This document shows, one piece after another, positions 1 through 6,806 of a stretch of DNA of 10,462 nt; the stretch's first letter is position 1, and every line of letters starts with the position of its first letter. Source of the stretch: CAYLLD01 sp964425135 (GTDB lineage Bacteria > Pseudomonadota > Alphaproteobacteria > Rhodobacterales > Rhodobacteraceae); contig CAYRKW010000086.1 in the NCBI GenBank assembly GCA_964425135.1, forward strand, positions 1-10,462. The letters run 5' to 3'. Position numbers and translations under genes: made by a program. Under the pieces are notes generated by a model that saw only the letters and a program-made list of their open reading frames with translations, was not told the origin of the DNA and made no database searches.

Positions 1-705
1 CACGCGGCTTGCGCCAACGCCAACGAACATTTCGACAAAATCAGAGCCGGAGATTGTGAAGAAGGGCACGCCCGCTTCACCCGCAATTGCGCGGGCCAGA
101 AGCGTTTTACCAGTACCCGGAGGGCCAACCAGAAGCGCGCCTTTGGGGATCTTACCGCCCAGGCGGCTGAATTTTTGAGGATCGCGCAGGAACTCGACGA
201 TCTCTTCGAGCTCTTCCTTGGCTTCGTCGATACCGGCAACATCGTTAAACGTCACGCGGCCGGTTTTCTCGGTGAGCAGCTTGGCTTTCGATTTGCCAAA
301 GCCCATCGCGCCGCCACGACCACCGCCTTGCATGCGGTTCATAAAGTAGATCCAGACGCCGATCAGCAGCAGGAACGGAAGCCACAGGCCAAGCGTGGCC
401 ATGAGGCCGGAGGTTTCCTGGGGTGCTGCTTCGATCTCGACATTCGCCGTGCGCAGGTCTTCGATGAAATCGGCACCTGTCGGGCGGATTGTGCGATATT
501 CACGATTGTCCGTGCCGCGGATAATGACGTTCTCGCCATCCAGACGCACGGAGGCGACATCGCCGTTCTCAACCCGCTCCAGAAAGTCGGAAAACTTGAT
601 GGTTTGCGAATTGGCGTTTTGAGAGCCGTTCGAGAAGATGCTGAACAGGGCGATCATCAGCAAAAACAGAATGACCCAGAATGCAACATTCTTGGTGTTG
701 TTCAC
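1..705 (-). CDS. ftsH: ATP-dependent zinc metalloprotease FtsH, N-terminal part (3' end outside window)
   Basis: FtsH is a hexameric inner-membrane AAA+ protease that extracts and degrades misfolded membrane proteins and some regulators. The 235 visible codons are open to the window edge. They show a first membrane segment (about residues 7-24), a periplasmic domain (about 30-100), a second membrane segment (about 105-122), a Gly/Arg-rich linker, and the start of the AAA domain with the RVTFNDVAGIDEAKEEL signature (150-166) and the Walker A motif GPPGTGKT (194-201). Walker B, the second region of homology and the HEXXH zinc site lie outside the window. The start is a GTG at 703-705 (MNNTKNVAFW...), preceded by GGGAG at a sensible distance. 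The next ATG (codon 17) would cut into the first membrane helix. The gene lies 102 nt downstream of tilS and has its own heat-shock-like promoter candidate. Family identity is certain; the exact start is very likely. Confidence 0.97.
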   Translation of the reverse strand, partial: MNNTKNVAFWVILFLLMIALFSIFSNGSQNANSQTIKFSDFLERVENGDVASVRLDGENVIIRGTDNREYRTIRPTGADFIEDLRTANVEIEAAPQETSGLMATLGLWLPFLLLIGVWIYFMNRMQGGGRGGAMGFGKSKAKLLTEKTGRVTFNDVAGIDEAKEELEEIVEFLRDPQKFSRLGGKIPKGALLVGPPGTGKTLLARAIAGEAGVPFFTISGSDFVEMFVGVGASRV

Positions 706-769
706 GATCGTTGTCTCCCAAAAGCAATAAGTGGCGCCACAGTGCTACGCGCGGGCGTCAGAGCATATA

Positions 770-796
770 AGATAGGGATTACGCTCCGTCTTTCAA
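770..796 (-). promoter_or_regulatory. Candidate RpoH (sigma32)-type promoter of ftsH
   Basis: On the minus strand TTGAAA (791-796) is followed after 13 nt by CCCTATCT (770-777). Compared with the enterobacterial sigma32 pattern CTTGAAA / CCCCATnT, the -35 lacks only the leading C (an A is present) and the -10 differs at one position, with spacing in the normal range. Transcription would start near 763, giving a leader of about 58 nt that contains a perfect 10-nt palindrome, GTGGCGCCAC (731-740). ftsH belongs to the heat-shock regulon in E. coli, which fits. The same TTGAAA could also serve a housekeeping promoter with a poorer -10 (TATCTT). The match was read by eye and no scoring was run. 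Confidence 0.5.
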
Positions 797-807
797 TGGT
801 CATATGG

Positions 808-2043
808 TCACGGTGTAAAGAATGGATTGTTTATCTGCAATTCCGCGACATATTCACACTCATTTTGGATGATTGGTGCTGCAATGAGCGTATCACCGCG
901 CCAAATTGCAGGGGTCGTCACAAGCGACTCACGTTTGAAACCGCTGTTCCGCCAGTTTTCGAGCACTGTGAGACCCGGCGCGCCCAAGGCGCTGATGGTC
1001 AGCCCCTCGGAGTCTGGCCCTTTGACGATCCAGCGATCATCCCATAGCCGACCCAGACCGACATCCTCGCCGACCGCGCTTGGTTCGCGGCGGATCGCGA
1101 TTTGGGCTGTCTCAAGCCGGATCAGGCAACCGTGGAGCGACGTGCCTTTGAAGGTGTCATCGCTGAGCGCCTCCAGCATCTGAGATACTGCGTGGGCGCG
1201 CGGGGCGTAGTAGCTGCCGGAAACGACGCGGATCGCCTCGGACAGAAGTCGCAGTTTGAGCGAATGTTGCGCGGACATGAGCCGCCCGTGATCGAGCAGG
1301 ATTTCACCGGCCTTGGTTATAGTCGATACGGCCAGTCCCAGATCCCGCGTTGCCGTGAACAGCACCTGTTTTGCAGAGCGCAACCGATGTGTGGTTTTGG
1401 CGATATCGGGGACCGAGATACCCGCATCGCCCAGCGTCGACATTGCCTTGCGCATTTTCACACGGTCAAAGCGGGCGTCTTCGTTGGTGGGGTCATCGAT
1501 CCATGTGATTTTGTGATCCTTGAGATACCTGCGCAATTCGGCGCGCCGCGTTTGCATCAAGGGGCGCAGCCAGCGCACGCCGTCTTCCGCAACGACAGGG
1601 TCCATGGCCGAGAGGCCCTGCAAGCCTGACCCGCGCGCCAGTCGCATCAAAAACGTCTCTGCCTGATCATCGGCCGTGTGGCCAAGCGCGATATGAGAGA
1701 TGTCACGCTCGCGCGCCCATTGGGCAATCAGCGCTTTTCGGGCGCGCCGTGCATTGTCGGATAGATTGCCGCGCCCGGGGCGGTCCACCCATGTGGCGAT
1801 GTGATGCGGGATGCCCAGATCGTGCGCCATGCGCGCAACGCCTTGTGCCTCATCAGCGCTTTCGGCTCTGAGGCCGTGGTCGACGGTGATGGCGTGCAGA
1901 TCGAAGGCGTTCAGAGCGTGCATCAGATGCAGAAGCGCAACCGAATCGCCGCCGCCCGACACCGCCACCCCGATGCGGGTGCCGCGCAGATCATGCAGGA
2001 GAGACTGATCCAGAAGCTCTTGCGGTGTTTGGGCGCGATGCAT
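808..2043 (-). CDS. tilS: tRNA(Ile)-lysidine synthetase TilS
   Basis: TilS uses ATP to attach lysine to C34 of the CAU-anticodon tRNA-Ile, so that it reads AUA and is charged with isoleucine. It is a cytoplasmic, normally essential enzyme. The 411-residue protein has the N-type ATP-pyrophosphatase PP-loop SGGGDS (29-34), VDHGLR (54-59), GHTADDQAET (121-130) and the DDPTNEDARFDRVKMR stretch (183-198), all typical of TilS. The C-terminal half (about 210-411) is poorly conserved, as is usual, and its length is close to that of E. coli TilS. The start is fixed: a TAA stop lies directly before the ATG in the same frame. The ribosome-binding site is weak (GGTGA about 8 nt upstream). The gene lies between cpoB and ftsH on the same strand, separated from cpoB by 256 nt with a promoter candidate, so it is probably transcribed at least partly on its own. 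Confidence 0.96.
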   Translation of the reverse strand: MHRAQTPQELLDQSLLHDLRGTRIGVAVSGGGDSVALLHLMHALNAFDLHAITVDHGLRAESADEAQGVARMAHDLGIPHHIATWVDRPGRGNLSDNARRARKALIAQWARERDISHIALGHTADDQAETFLMRLARGSGLQGLSAMDPVVAEDGVRWLRPLMQTRRAELRRYLKDHKITWIDDPTNEDARFDRVKMRKAMSTLGDAGISVPDIAKTTHRLRSAKQVLFTATRDLGLAVSTITKAGEILLDHGRLMSAQHSLKLRLLSEAIRVVSGSYYAPRAHAVSQMLEALSDDTFKGTSLHGCLIRLETAQIAIRREPSAVGEDVGLGRLWDDRWIVKGPDSEGLTISALGAPGLTVLENWRNSGFKRESLVTTPAIWRGDTLIAAPIIQNECEYVAELQINNPFFTP

Positions 2044-2089
2044 TTAACAGTCACCAATCGCGGAGATAATTCGGTGCAGGATGCGCGAT

Positions 2090-2119
2090 ACCATATAAAC
2101 GCTTCCTACATGATGCCAA
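2090..2119 (-). promoter_or_regulatory. Candidate sigma70-like promoter of tilS
   Basis: On the minus strand TTGGCA (2114-2119, five of six bases of the -35 consensus) is followed after 18 nt by TATGGT (2090-2095, four of six). An overlapping alternative -10, TATATG, has 16-nt spacing. Transcription would begin around 2083, about 40 nt before the tilS ATG. The region is locally AT-rich compared with its surroundings. This is a by-eye match only. Confidence 0.35.
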
Positions 2120-2141
2120 TCGTGCAGTGCGCTGAGGACTG

Positions 2142-2213
2142 CCCCTGAACCTCGGGTGGGGGTGCAAGCCCCCTCCCGAGGGGGAGGTTCGGGGGCTATC
2201 CGGCGTTGCCGGA
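2142..2213. repeat. GC-rich intergenic palindrome cluster between cpoB and tilS
   Basis: Two inverted repeats stand side by side. The first has 13-nt arms CCTCGGGTGGGGG (2150-2162) and CCCCCTCCCGAGG (2169-2181) with one mismatch and a 6-nt loop TGCAAG. A competing outer pairing joins CCCCTGAACCTC (2142-2153) with GAGGTTCGGGGG (2184-2195), 11 of 12 bases. The second is TCCGGC-GTT-GCCGGA (2199-2213), a perfect 6-bp stem. No T-run follows on the minus strand, so it is not a classical intrinsic terminator, although it lies after cpoB where the tol transcript could end or be protected. Its form suggests a dispersed REP-like element, but copies elsewhere cannot be seen from this window. Confidence 0.6.
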
Positions 2214-2299
2214 CGTGCGCGGGTTGTGAGGGATGACATGGTCAAAAAGGTTATGCACCCAGCCTCGAAATTAGTGGATCGCCTTGATGCGCATTGCCA

Positions 2300-3136
2300 C
2301 TAACCGCACCCAAGCGCGTTTTGGTTTTCGGTCACTTCCGCAACAATCTCGCCACGTTCGGGGTAGCGGTTCAGCACCTCTTGCAGCGTGCTACATGCCT
2401 GATCGACCTGCCCTAGCTGGCCGAGCGATGTGCCGACTTTCATCAGCGCAGGCGCGGAGAGCTGTCCCACGGGATCGGCTGTGAATGTGTCGAGATAGGA
2501 GCGCGCGGCACTTTTGTGCTGACCCAGCGCCGCTTGCGCTTCGGCTTTTTGGTAGAGCGCCTGAACGCTGAGCGGACCGCCAGAATAGGTCTGCAAATAG
2601 GTGTCATAGAGCGCGATCGCAGCTTCAAGATCGCCCTCGGTATAGGCTTTCATCGCGGCCTCAAACGCATCCCGCTCGCCAACCGCGAGTTCCACATCGT
2701 TGGTGTCGATGGCCGTCGTTGCGGTGGCTGTGGCGGGTGCAGCGGCGACGGCTACATCGCCGCCAAGAGTGGGGGTTTCGCCCAAGGCCGACACATCGCC
2801 GCCCTCAAGCTCTGTCAGACGAAACTCAAGATCGCCGATGCGGTTTGTGCCGTCGGCCACGACCGCATCAATGCGGTTGCGCAGCGTTTCGACACTGCCG
2901 GTGAGTTGGGCGAGGTTCTCTTCAAGCTGTCCCAGACGCAGCACTGCCGAACCGGTTGGATCAGGCGAGGAGCCATCTGTATTGGGCACCTGCAACAGCT
3001 TGCGCAGCGCCTCAATCTCGGCATTGAGCGCGGTCAACTCGCCGCGTATCTCTGCCAGCGCCGCAGGATCAATCTCCGCCTGCGCCGCAGCGCTCAAGGG
3101 CCAAAGCAGCGCCAGAACCAGAACAAACCGCATCAT
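2300..3136 (-). CDS. cpoB: Cell division coordinator CpoB (YbgF), periplasmic TPR protein
   Basis: CpoB is a periplasmic protein that couples the Tol-Pal machine to septal peptidoglycan synthesis; in E. coli it binds TolA and modulates PBP1B. The chosen start gives 278 residues: a signal peptide (about 1-20, cleavage near AAAQA), two heptad-rich coiled-coil stretches (about 25-50 and 66-110), an Ala/Thr-rich low-complexity linker (about 128-144), and tandem TPR-like helices (about 155-278; for example DLEAAIALYDTYLQTY and APALMKVGTSLGQLGQ). E. coli CpoB is about 263 residues. The frame is open 14 codons further up to 3178, but that would overlap pal and place non-signal residues before the hydrophobic core. 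ATG 3134-3136 has AGGGG 7 nt upstream, formed across the pal stop. It follows pal by 10 nt, so translation is probably coupled. Confidence 0.93.
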   Translation of the reverse strand: MMRFVLVLALLWPLSAAAQAEIDPAALAEIRGELTALNAEIEALRKLLQVPNTDGSSPDPTGSAVLRLGQLEENLAQLTGSVETLRNRIDAVVADGTNRIGDLEFRLTELEGGDVSALGETPTLGGDVAVAAAPATATATTAIDTNDVELAVGERDAFEAAMKAYTEGDLEAAIALYDTYLQTYSGGPLSVQALYQKAEAQAALGQHKSAARSYLDTFTADPVGQLSAPALMKVGTSLGQLGQVDQACSTLQEVLNRYPERGEIVAEVTENQNALGCG

Positions 3137-3146
3137 GATGCCGCCC

Positions 3147-3674
3147 CTAGCTTCCCAGTGCCGCGCCGCCGGACACAACGGTCACTGCGCGGCGGTTTTT
3201 CGACCAGCAGGTTTCATCCGAACACACCGCGAGCGGGCGTTCCTTGCCGAAGGCTGATGTTGTCATGCGGCTTTCGGTCAGGCCCCGGCTGAGGAGGTAG
3301 TTGTAGACCGAACTGGCGCGGCGGGCTGAGAGCGCAAGGTTATAGTCCCGCGTGCCCTGCTCATCCGCGTGGCCTTCGATCACGATGTTATAGCTGGGGT
3401 TGTTCAGGAGCCATGTCGCCTGCCCGTCGAGCACCGCAACGGCCTGAGGCGTGAGCGTGTGGCGATCCACTTCGAAGAGCACCCGATCACCAACGGAAGT
3501 GTTGAAAAAATCGATGCTGGTTTCTTCGATTGCGCCCACGCCAGACGAAAGCGCTGCATTGGCCTGCGCGTCGGCATCATTGCCGCCGCCGAACAGGCCG
3601 CCAACGCCATTGTTGCCGCAGCCTGCCAATGCCAGCGCGCCAACCAAAAAAACGGATGTCTTGATATGTCTCAT
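3147..3674 (-). CDS. pal: Peptidoglycan-associated outer-membrane lipoprotein Pal
   Basis: Pal anchors the outer membrane to peptidoglycan and binds TolB. The 175-residue protein starts with a lipoprotein signal peptide ending in the lipobox LAGC (Cys19 is the predicted lipidated residue; Asn at 21-22 and the following Gly-rich stretch do not suggest inner-membrane retention). A Gly/Asn/Ala-rich linker follows (20-45), then the OmpA-like domain (about 65-168). This domain carries the diaminopimelate-binding motif EGHADEQGTRDYN (100-112), SARRA (116-120) and the closing NRRA (160-163). Two cysteines (151 and 156, in CSDETCW) could form a disulphide; this is inference. AGG elements lie 4-10 nt upstream of the ATG. 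The gene is 105 nt from tolB, the widest gap inside the tol cluster, and cpoB follows immediately. Confidence 0.97.
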   Translation of the reverse strand: MRHIKTSVFLVGALALAGCGNNGVGGLFGGGNDADAQANAALSSGVGAIEETSIDFFNTSVGDRVLFEVDRHTLTPQAVAVLDGQATWLLNNPSYNIVIEGHADEQGTRDYNLALSARRASSVYNYLLSRGLTESRMTTSAFGKERPLAVCSDETCWSKNRRAVTVVSGGAALGS

Positions 3675-3779
3675 AACCTGCCTCTTAGAGTTGTATGCCC
3701 GTTATTTTTCGGATCATTGATGATGGTTCTACCATAGTTTTGCGAGAATCTCCATATTCCCGTTCGTGGCTGAACCCGT
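3675..3779 (-). other. tolB-pal intergenic leader with a small hairpin
   Basis: These 105 nt separate tolB from pal, whereas the other gaps between tolQ and cpoB are 4-13 nt. The stretch is more AT-rich than the genes. It contains a perfect short inverted repeat ATGGT-TCT-ACCAT (3723-3735). I see no convincing promoter or T-run terminator. It may set separate, higher translation or stability for pal, whose product is usually abundant; that role is inference. Confidence 0.4.
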
Positions 3780-5105
3780 TCATTTCAGGAGCCCGGACCA
3801 CGCCGGATCGGATGCAAAATCGGGGGTGTTGATGCGCCGTAAGTTGCGGCCAGAGACGTCCACCGAATAAAGCTGCGGCGCGCCATTTGCGCCGGGGCTT
3901 TCGCGGAAAAACATCAGGACGCGGCCGTTCGGAGCCCATGTCGGACCTTCATCGAGAAAACTTGCGGTCAGGAGCCGTTCCTGGCTGCCATCGAGCCGCA
4001 TGACGCCGATGTGGAAGCGCCCGCCCTGCATTTTGGTGAAGGCCACAAGATCGCCGCGCGGCGACCAGACGGGGGTGCCATAGCGACCTTTGCCAAAGCT
4101 GATCCGGCGGGCCTCACCGCCATTTGCGCTCATCACATAAAGCTGTTGCGAACCGCCGCGGTCGCTTTCGAAGACGATTTGCGATCCATCGGGCGAGAAG
4201 CTGGGGGCGGTCTCAATCGCAGGCGAGTTTGTCAGCCGCTGCGATGCGCCGGTGCTTAGATTGAGCTTGTAGATATCGGTGTTTGATCCTTGCGTAATCG
4301 ACAGCGCCACGGTCTGCCCGTCGGGGGCAAAACGGGGGGCGAAACTCATGCCCGACAGGTCGGGAAAACTGCGCCGCTGGCCTGTGTCCACATTCATCGC
4401 GTTCACCTGCGGCTTACCGTTTGAGTAGGTGGTGAAGAGGATGTCCTTGGCGGTCGGTGAGAAGCGCGGCGCGAGCACCAGCGTATTGGCATCGGTCAGG
4501 AACTGCACATTCGCGCCGTCCTGATCCATGATCGCGAGCCGCTTTTTCCGGTCATCCTTGGGCCCGCTTTCGGAGACGAACACCACGCGGCTGTCAAAAT
4601 AGCCGGTCTCGCCGGTCAGGCGCGCATAGATCGCATCGGAGACTTTGTGGGCAATCCGCCGCCATGCCGCCTGACCGCCGGCAAATTGTAGCCCCTCGCC
4701 CATCGCGGTTTCGGCGAACACATCCCATAGGCGGAACTGCACCACCAGACGCCCGCTGCCATCGAGCGAGACCGATCCGGTTGTCAGCGCTTGCGCGTTG
4801 ATCGCTTTCCAGTCGGCAAATTGTGGCGTTGCCTCGAAATCGGTGATCCCGGAGATATGCGCCTCTTTGGGGATTTCGCGGAACAGACCGGTGTTGATGA
4901 GATTAGCGGTGATCACCGCATTCATGTCCTGCGCGATTTTGAGCGCGGTCTGGTTGTTGGCCACAAAGAAGGGCGTCGCAATCGGCAGCGGCTCGGAAAT
5001 GCCGCCCGTGACATCAATCTTGAATGTCCGGTTTTGCGCCTGCGCCGTTGGTGCGCCAAGACCCAGCGCGAGCACCAGCGCCATCAGTCGAATAAATACA
5101 CTCAT
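3780..5105 (-). CDS. tolB: Tol-Pal system periplasmic protein TolB
   Basis: TolB is the periplasmic beta-propeller that binds Pal and is released through TolA. The chosen start gives 441 residues: a signal peptide (1-23, cleavage likely after AQA), an N-terminal alpha/beta domain (about 24-160), and a six-bladed propeller (about 170-441) built from repeats such as FSPDGSQIVFESDRGGSQQLYV and WSPRGDLVAFTK. The length matches the family (about 430-445). The frame extends two codons to a TTG at 5111, but ATG 5103-5105 is preferred because GAGGAAGG lies 7 nt upstream of it and only 1 nt upstream of the TTG. That ribosome-binding site overlaps the tolA stop, with a 13-nt gap between the genes. The gene is intact. 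Confidence 0.96.
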   Translation of the reverse strand: MSVFIRLMALVLALGLGAPTAQAQNRTFKIDVTGGISEPLPIATPFFVANNQTALKIAQDMNAVITANLINTGLFREIPKEAHISGITDFEATPQFADWKAINAQALTTGSVSLDGSGRLVVQFRLWDVFAETAMGEGLQFAGGQAAWRRIAHKVSDAIYARLTGETGYFDSRVVFVSESGPKDDRKKRLAIMDQDGANVQFLTDANTLVLAPRFSPTAKDILFTTYSNGKPQVNAMNVDTGQRRSFPDLSGMSFAPRFAPDGQTVALSITQGSNTDIYKLNLSTGASQRLTNSPAIETAPSFSPDGSQIVFESDRGGSQQLYVMSANGGEARRISFGKGRYGTPVWSPRGDLVAFTKMQGGRFHIGVMRLDGSQERLLTASFLDEGPTWAPNGRVLMFFRESPGANGAPQLYSVDVSGRNLRRINTPDFASDPAWSGLLK

Positions 5106-5118
5106 TGCCAAACCTTCC

Positions 5119-6330
5119 TCAATTTAGCGATACATCCCGCCCCGGATCGAAGCGAATTTCCAGATAGTCGCCGTCGCGAAACTTGTCTTTGGGCAGCGGA
5201 ATGGGTTGGGCGCGCATCACAGCGCGCCGCGCGGCCTCATATGCGACCTTGAAATCGCCGCTGGGCGAGGCTGGCTCGACCGGCTCGACACCGCCCATAA
5301 CTTTGCCGTCTGCGCTGAGGCGGACCCGCAGTACGATCACCAGCCGCTCGTAGTTTTCCTTGCCTTCGATTGTCGACTTGTTCCAGCGTTGGCCGATCAC
5401 GGCGCTGATGCCCTGCTGTTCGGCGAAGTTGAAACCGGTGCCAAGACGCGGCGATTGGGTCGCTTGAGACGGCTCTGGCGTCTCTTCGCGCGCCGCCTGA
5501 GCGGTCAGCGCTTCGATAATCTTCTGCTCGCGCTCTTTGATTTCTTCGGCGCTCGGCTCTTGCGGCGCTTGCGCGGCGTCGGCGATTTTGGCGATGGATT
5601 TGGGACGACCCTTGGGGCGGGTCGCCGCGGTTGGGGCGAGCGGGCTTTCCTCGGCTTTCGCGTCCGGCACAATCTCGGTCGTGCTCTCTTGCGGTGCTGC
5701 GGCGGCAATCTCTTCGACGGGTTCCGGCTCTGGCTCCGGTTCGCTCACGTCCGGGTCGGGGGTCTTGACAACTTCCTCAACCTCTTGCTCCGCCTCTTTG
5801 GCATCGCTGGGCGGCTTGGGCGCGGCGGTGGTGTCAACGCGCGGGGCGAGATTGGGGCGGGCAGGTTCTGCCATCGCGGTTTGGGTGGAGTTGATCGACC
5901 CGTCCTGCGTTGGCGCATCGATCAGGGGCGTGTCCTCCCCTACAGGTTCAGTCATTGCGGTTGTGGTGGGCGCTTCAAGCTCGGTCACGATCTCGGGATC
6001 GGGGGTGTTAAGCGCAGAGACATCGGGCGCGGTTTCCTCGTCCGGTGCATCAATCGCATCGGCGGTATCGATCTGCGGCGCGTCCTCGGTGATCTGATCG
6101 GGCGCATCAATCGTGTCTTCCCGCGGCGCGGCCATCGCGAGATTAAGCGCTTCTGGTGCGTTGGGCGCGGAAGATTGCGCAGCATCGAAATCCGCGGCTG
6201 ACACCAGCGAGACGGTCGAGACCTGCTCGATCGGCACATCCATATCCCGCGCACGCTCGGGCAAACCGAAGAGCACCAGCGCTATCAGCGCCGCATGGCC
6301 ACCGCCTGATATGATCGCCCCTGCGCGCAT
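5119..6330 (-). CDS. tolA: TolA, energy-transducing periplasm-spanning protein of the Tol-Pal system
   Basis: TolA carries the TolQR-generated force from the inner membrane to TolB and Pal. The 403-residue protein has one N-terminal membrane anchor (about 5-22), a long low-complexity middle (about 50-290), and a globular C-terminal TolA/TonB-like domain (about 297-403) with the typical VRLSADGKVMGG stretch and the paired AAxRAVMRAQPIPLP and YLEIRFDP elements. The middle is acidic and Pro/Asp/Glu-rich (for instance a Glu-Pro repeat at 197-204) rather than the Ala/Lys-rich helix of E. coli TolA. A basic patch RPKGRPK (238-244) interrupts it. The ATG lies 10 nt after the tolR stop and has no good ribosome-binding site (CGCCTCCGCC precedes it), so translational coupling to tolR is likely. 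Context and the C-terminal domain make TolA much likelier than TonB. Confidence 0.92.
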   Translation of the reverse strand: MRAGAIISGGGHAALIALVLFGLPERARDMDVPIEQVSTVSLVSAADFDAAQSSAPNAPEALNLAMAAPREDTIDAPDQITEDAPQIDTADAIDAPDEETAPDVSALNTPDPEIVTELEAPTTTAMTEPVGEDTPLIDAPTQDGSINSTQTAMAEPARPNLAPRVDTTAAPKPPSDAKEAEQEVEEVVKTPDPDVSEPEPEPEPVEEIAAAAPQESTTEIVPDAKAEESPLAPTAATRPKGRPKSIAKIADAAQAPQEPSAEEIKEREQKIIEALTAQAAREETPEPSQATQSPRLGTGFNFAEQQGISAVIGQRWNKSTIEGKENYERLVIVLRVRLSADGKVMGGVEPVEPASPSGDFKVAYEAARRAVMRAQPIPLPKDKFRDGDYLEIRFDPGRDVSLN

Positions 6331-6340
6331 GGCGGAGGCG

Positions 6341-6802
6341 TCAGTTCCCGTCGAGCGTTGGACCGCCCGCGTCTGTCACAAGGCCGATATCGCGGAACCC
6401 GCCCGCGTTGAGCGCGCCCATAATCTCCATGATCTCGCCATAGGGAATTGAGGTATCGGCGCGTAGGAACAGCTTGTCGTCCTGCCGCTCGGCAGCGATT
6501 GCCTGTAATTTCGGGATCAGCGTATCGCGGTCGATCTGCGTGCTTTGCAATTCGATCACACCGCCTGCGCCGACAGTGATTGTCAGCGGCTCTTCATCTT
6601 CGGAAGGGAGCGGTGTTGCGGCGGTTTTTGGCAGTTCCACAGGCACGCCGACGGTGAGCAGCGGTGCGGCGACCATGAAGATGATCAGGAGCACGAGCAT
6701 CACATCGACAAACGGTGTGACGTTGATCTCCGACATCGGCTTGCGCGCGCGGCGGCGGCGGCGGCCGGAGGCTTCGTTGCGTTCGAGAAGGCTGGCACCC
6801 AT
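6341..6802 (-). CDS. tolR: Tol-Pal system protein TolR (ExbD/TolR family)
   Basis: TolR is the second subunit of the proton channel that energises TolA. It is 153 residues long with a very basic cytoplasmic N-terminus (R14-R18, R20), the family signature SEINVTPFVDVMLVLLIIF (24-42), and a single transmembrane helix (about 30-50) holding the proton-carrying aspartate D33. The periplasmic domain follows (about 55-150; ITVGAGGVIELQ, LRADTSIPYGEIMEIM). The start follows the tolQ stop by 4 nt, with GGAGG 9 nt upstream lying inside the end of tolQ. Length and residues are complete. ExbD is excluded by the tolA-tolB-pal neighbourhood. Confidence 0.96.
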   Translation of the reverse strand: MGASLLERNEASGRRRRRARKPMSEINVTPFVDVMLVLLIIFMVAAPLLTVGVPVELPKTAATPLPSEDEEPLTITVGAGGVIELQSTQIDRDTLIPKLQAIAAERQDDKLFLRADTSIPYGEIMEIMGALNAGGFRDIGLVTDAGGPTLDGN

Positions 6803-6806
6803 GACC

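Noticed and set aside
175..1047. 290-codon plus-strand frame across ftsH and tilS
   Set aside because: It runs antisense through two recognised genes and their promoter gap, and the product has no recognisable domain.
2150..2181. Intrinsic terminator for the tol operon
   Set aside because: The stem is strong but no T-run follows on the minus strand, so the classical terminator definition is not met; kept as a palindrome or repeat.
2051..2245. 64-codon minus-strand frame in the cpoB-tilS gap
   Set aside because: It spans the palindrome cluster and the tilS promoter candidate, has a low-complexity Pro/Ser/Arg product, and shows no family resemblance.
3137..3178. 14-codon N-terminal extension of cpoB
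   Set aside because: It overlaps the end of pal and puts charged residues before the signal peptide; the ATG at 3136 has a well-placed ribosome-binding site.
2516..3292. 258-codon plus-strand frame opposite cpoB and pal
   Set aside because: Shadow of cpoB and pal, which have a signal peptide, lipobox and domain motifs in the true frames.
5106..5111. TTG start two codons upstream of the tolB ATG
   Set aside because: It lies 1 nt from the GAGGAAGG element, too close; the ATG at 5105 has ideal 7-nt spacing.
5206..6201. Long open frame of 331 codons on the plus strand opposite tolA
   Set aside because: It is the antisense of a GC-rich, biased coding region. Its Arg/Gly-rich product has no family features, and tolA with its anchor and C-terminal domain explains the DNA.
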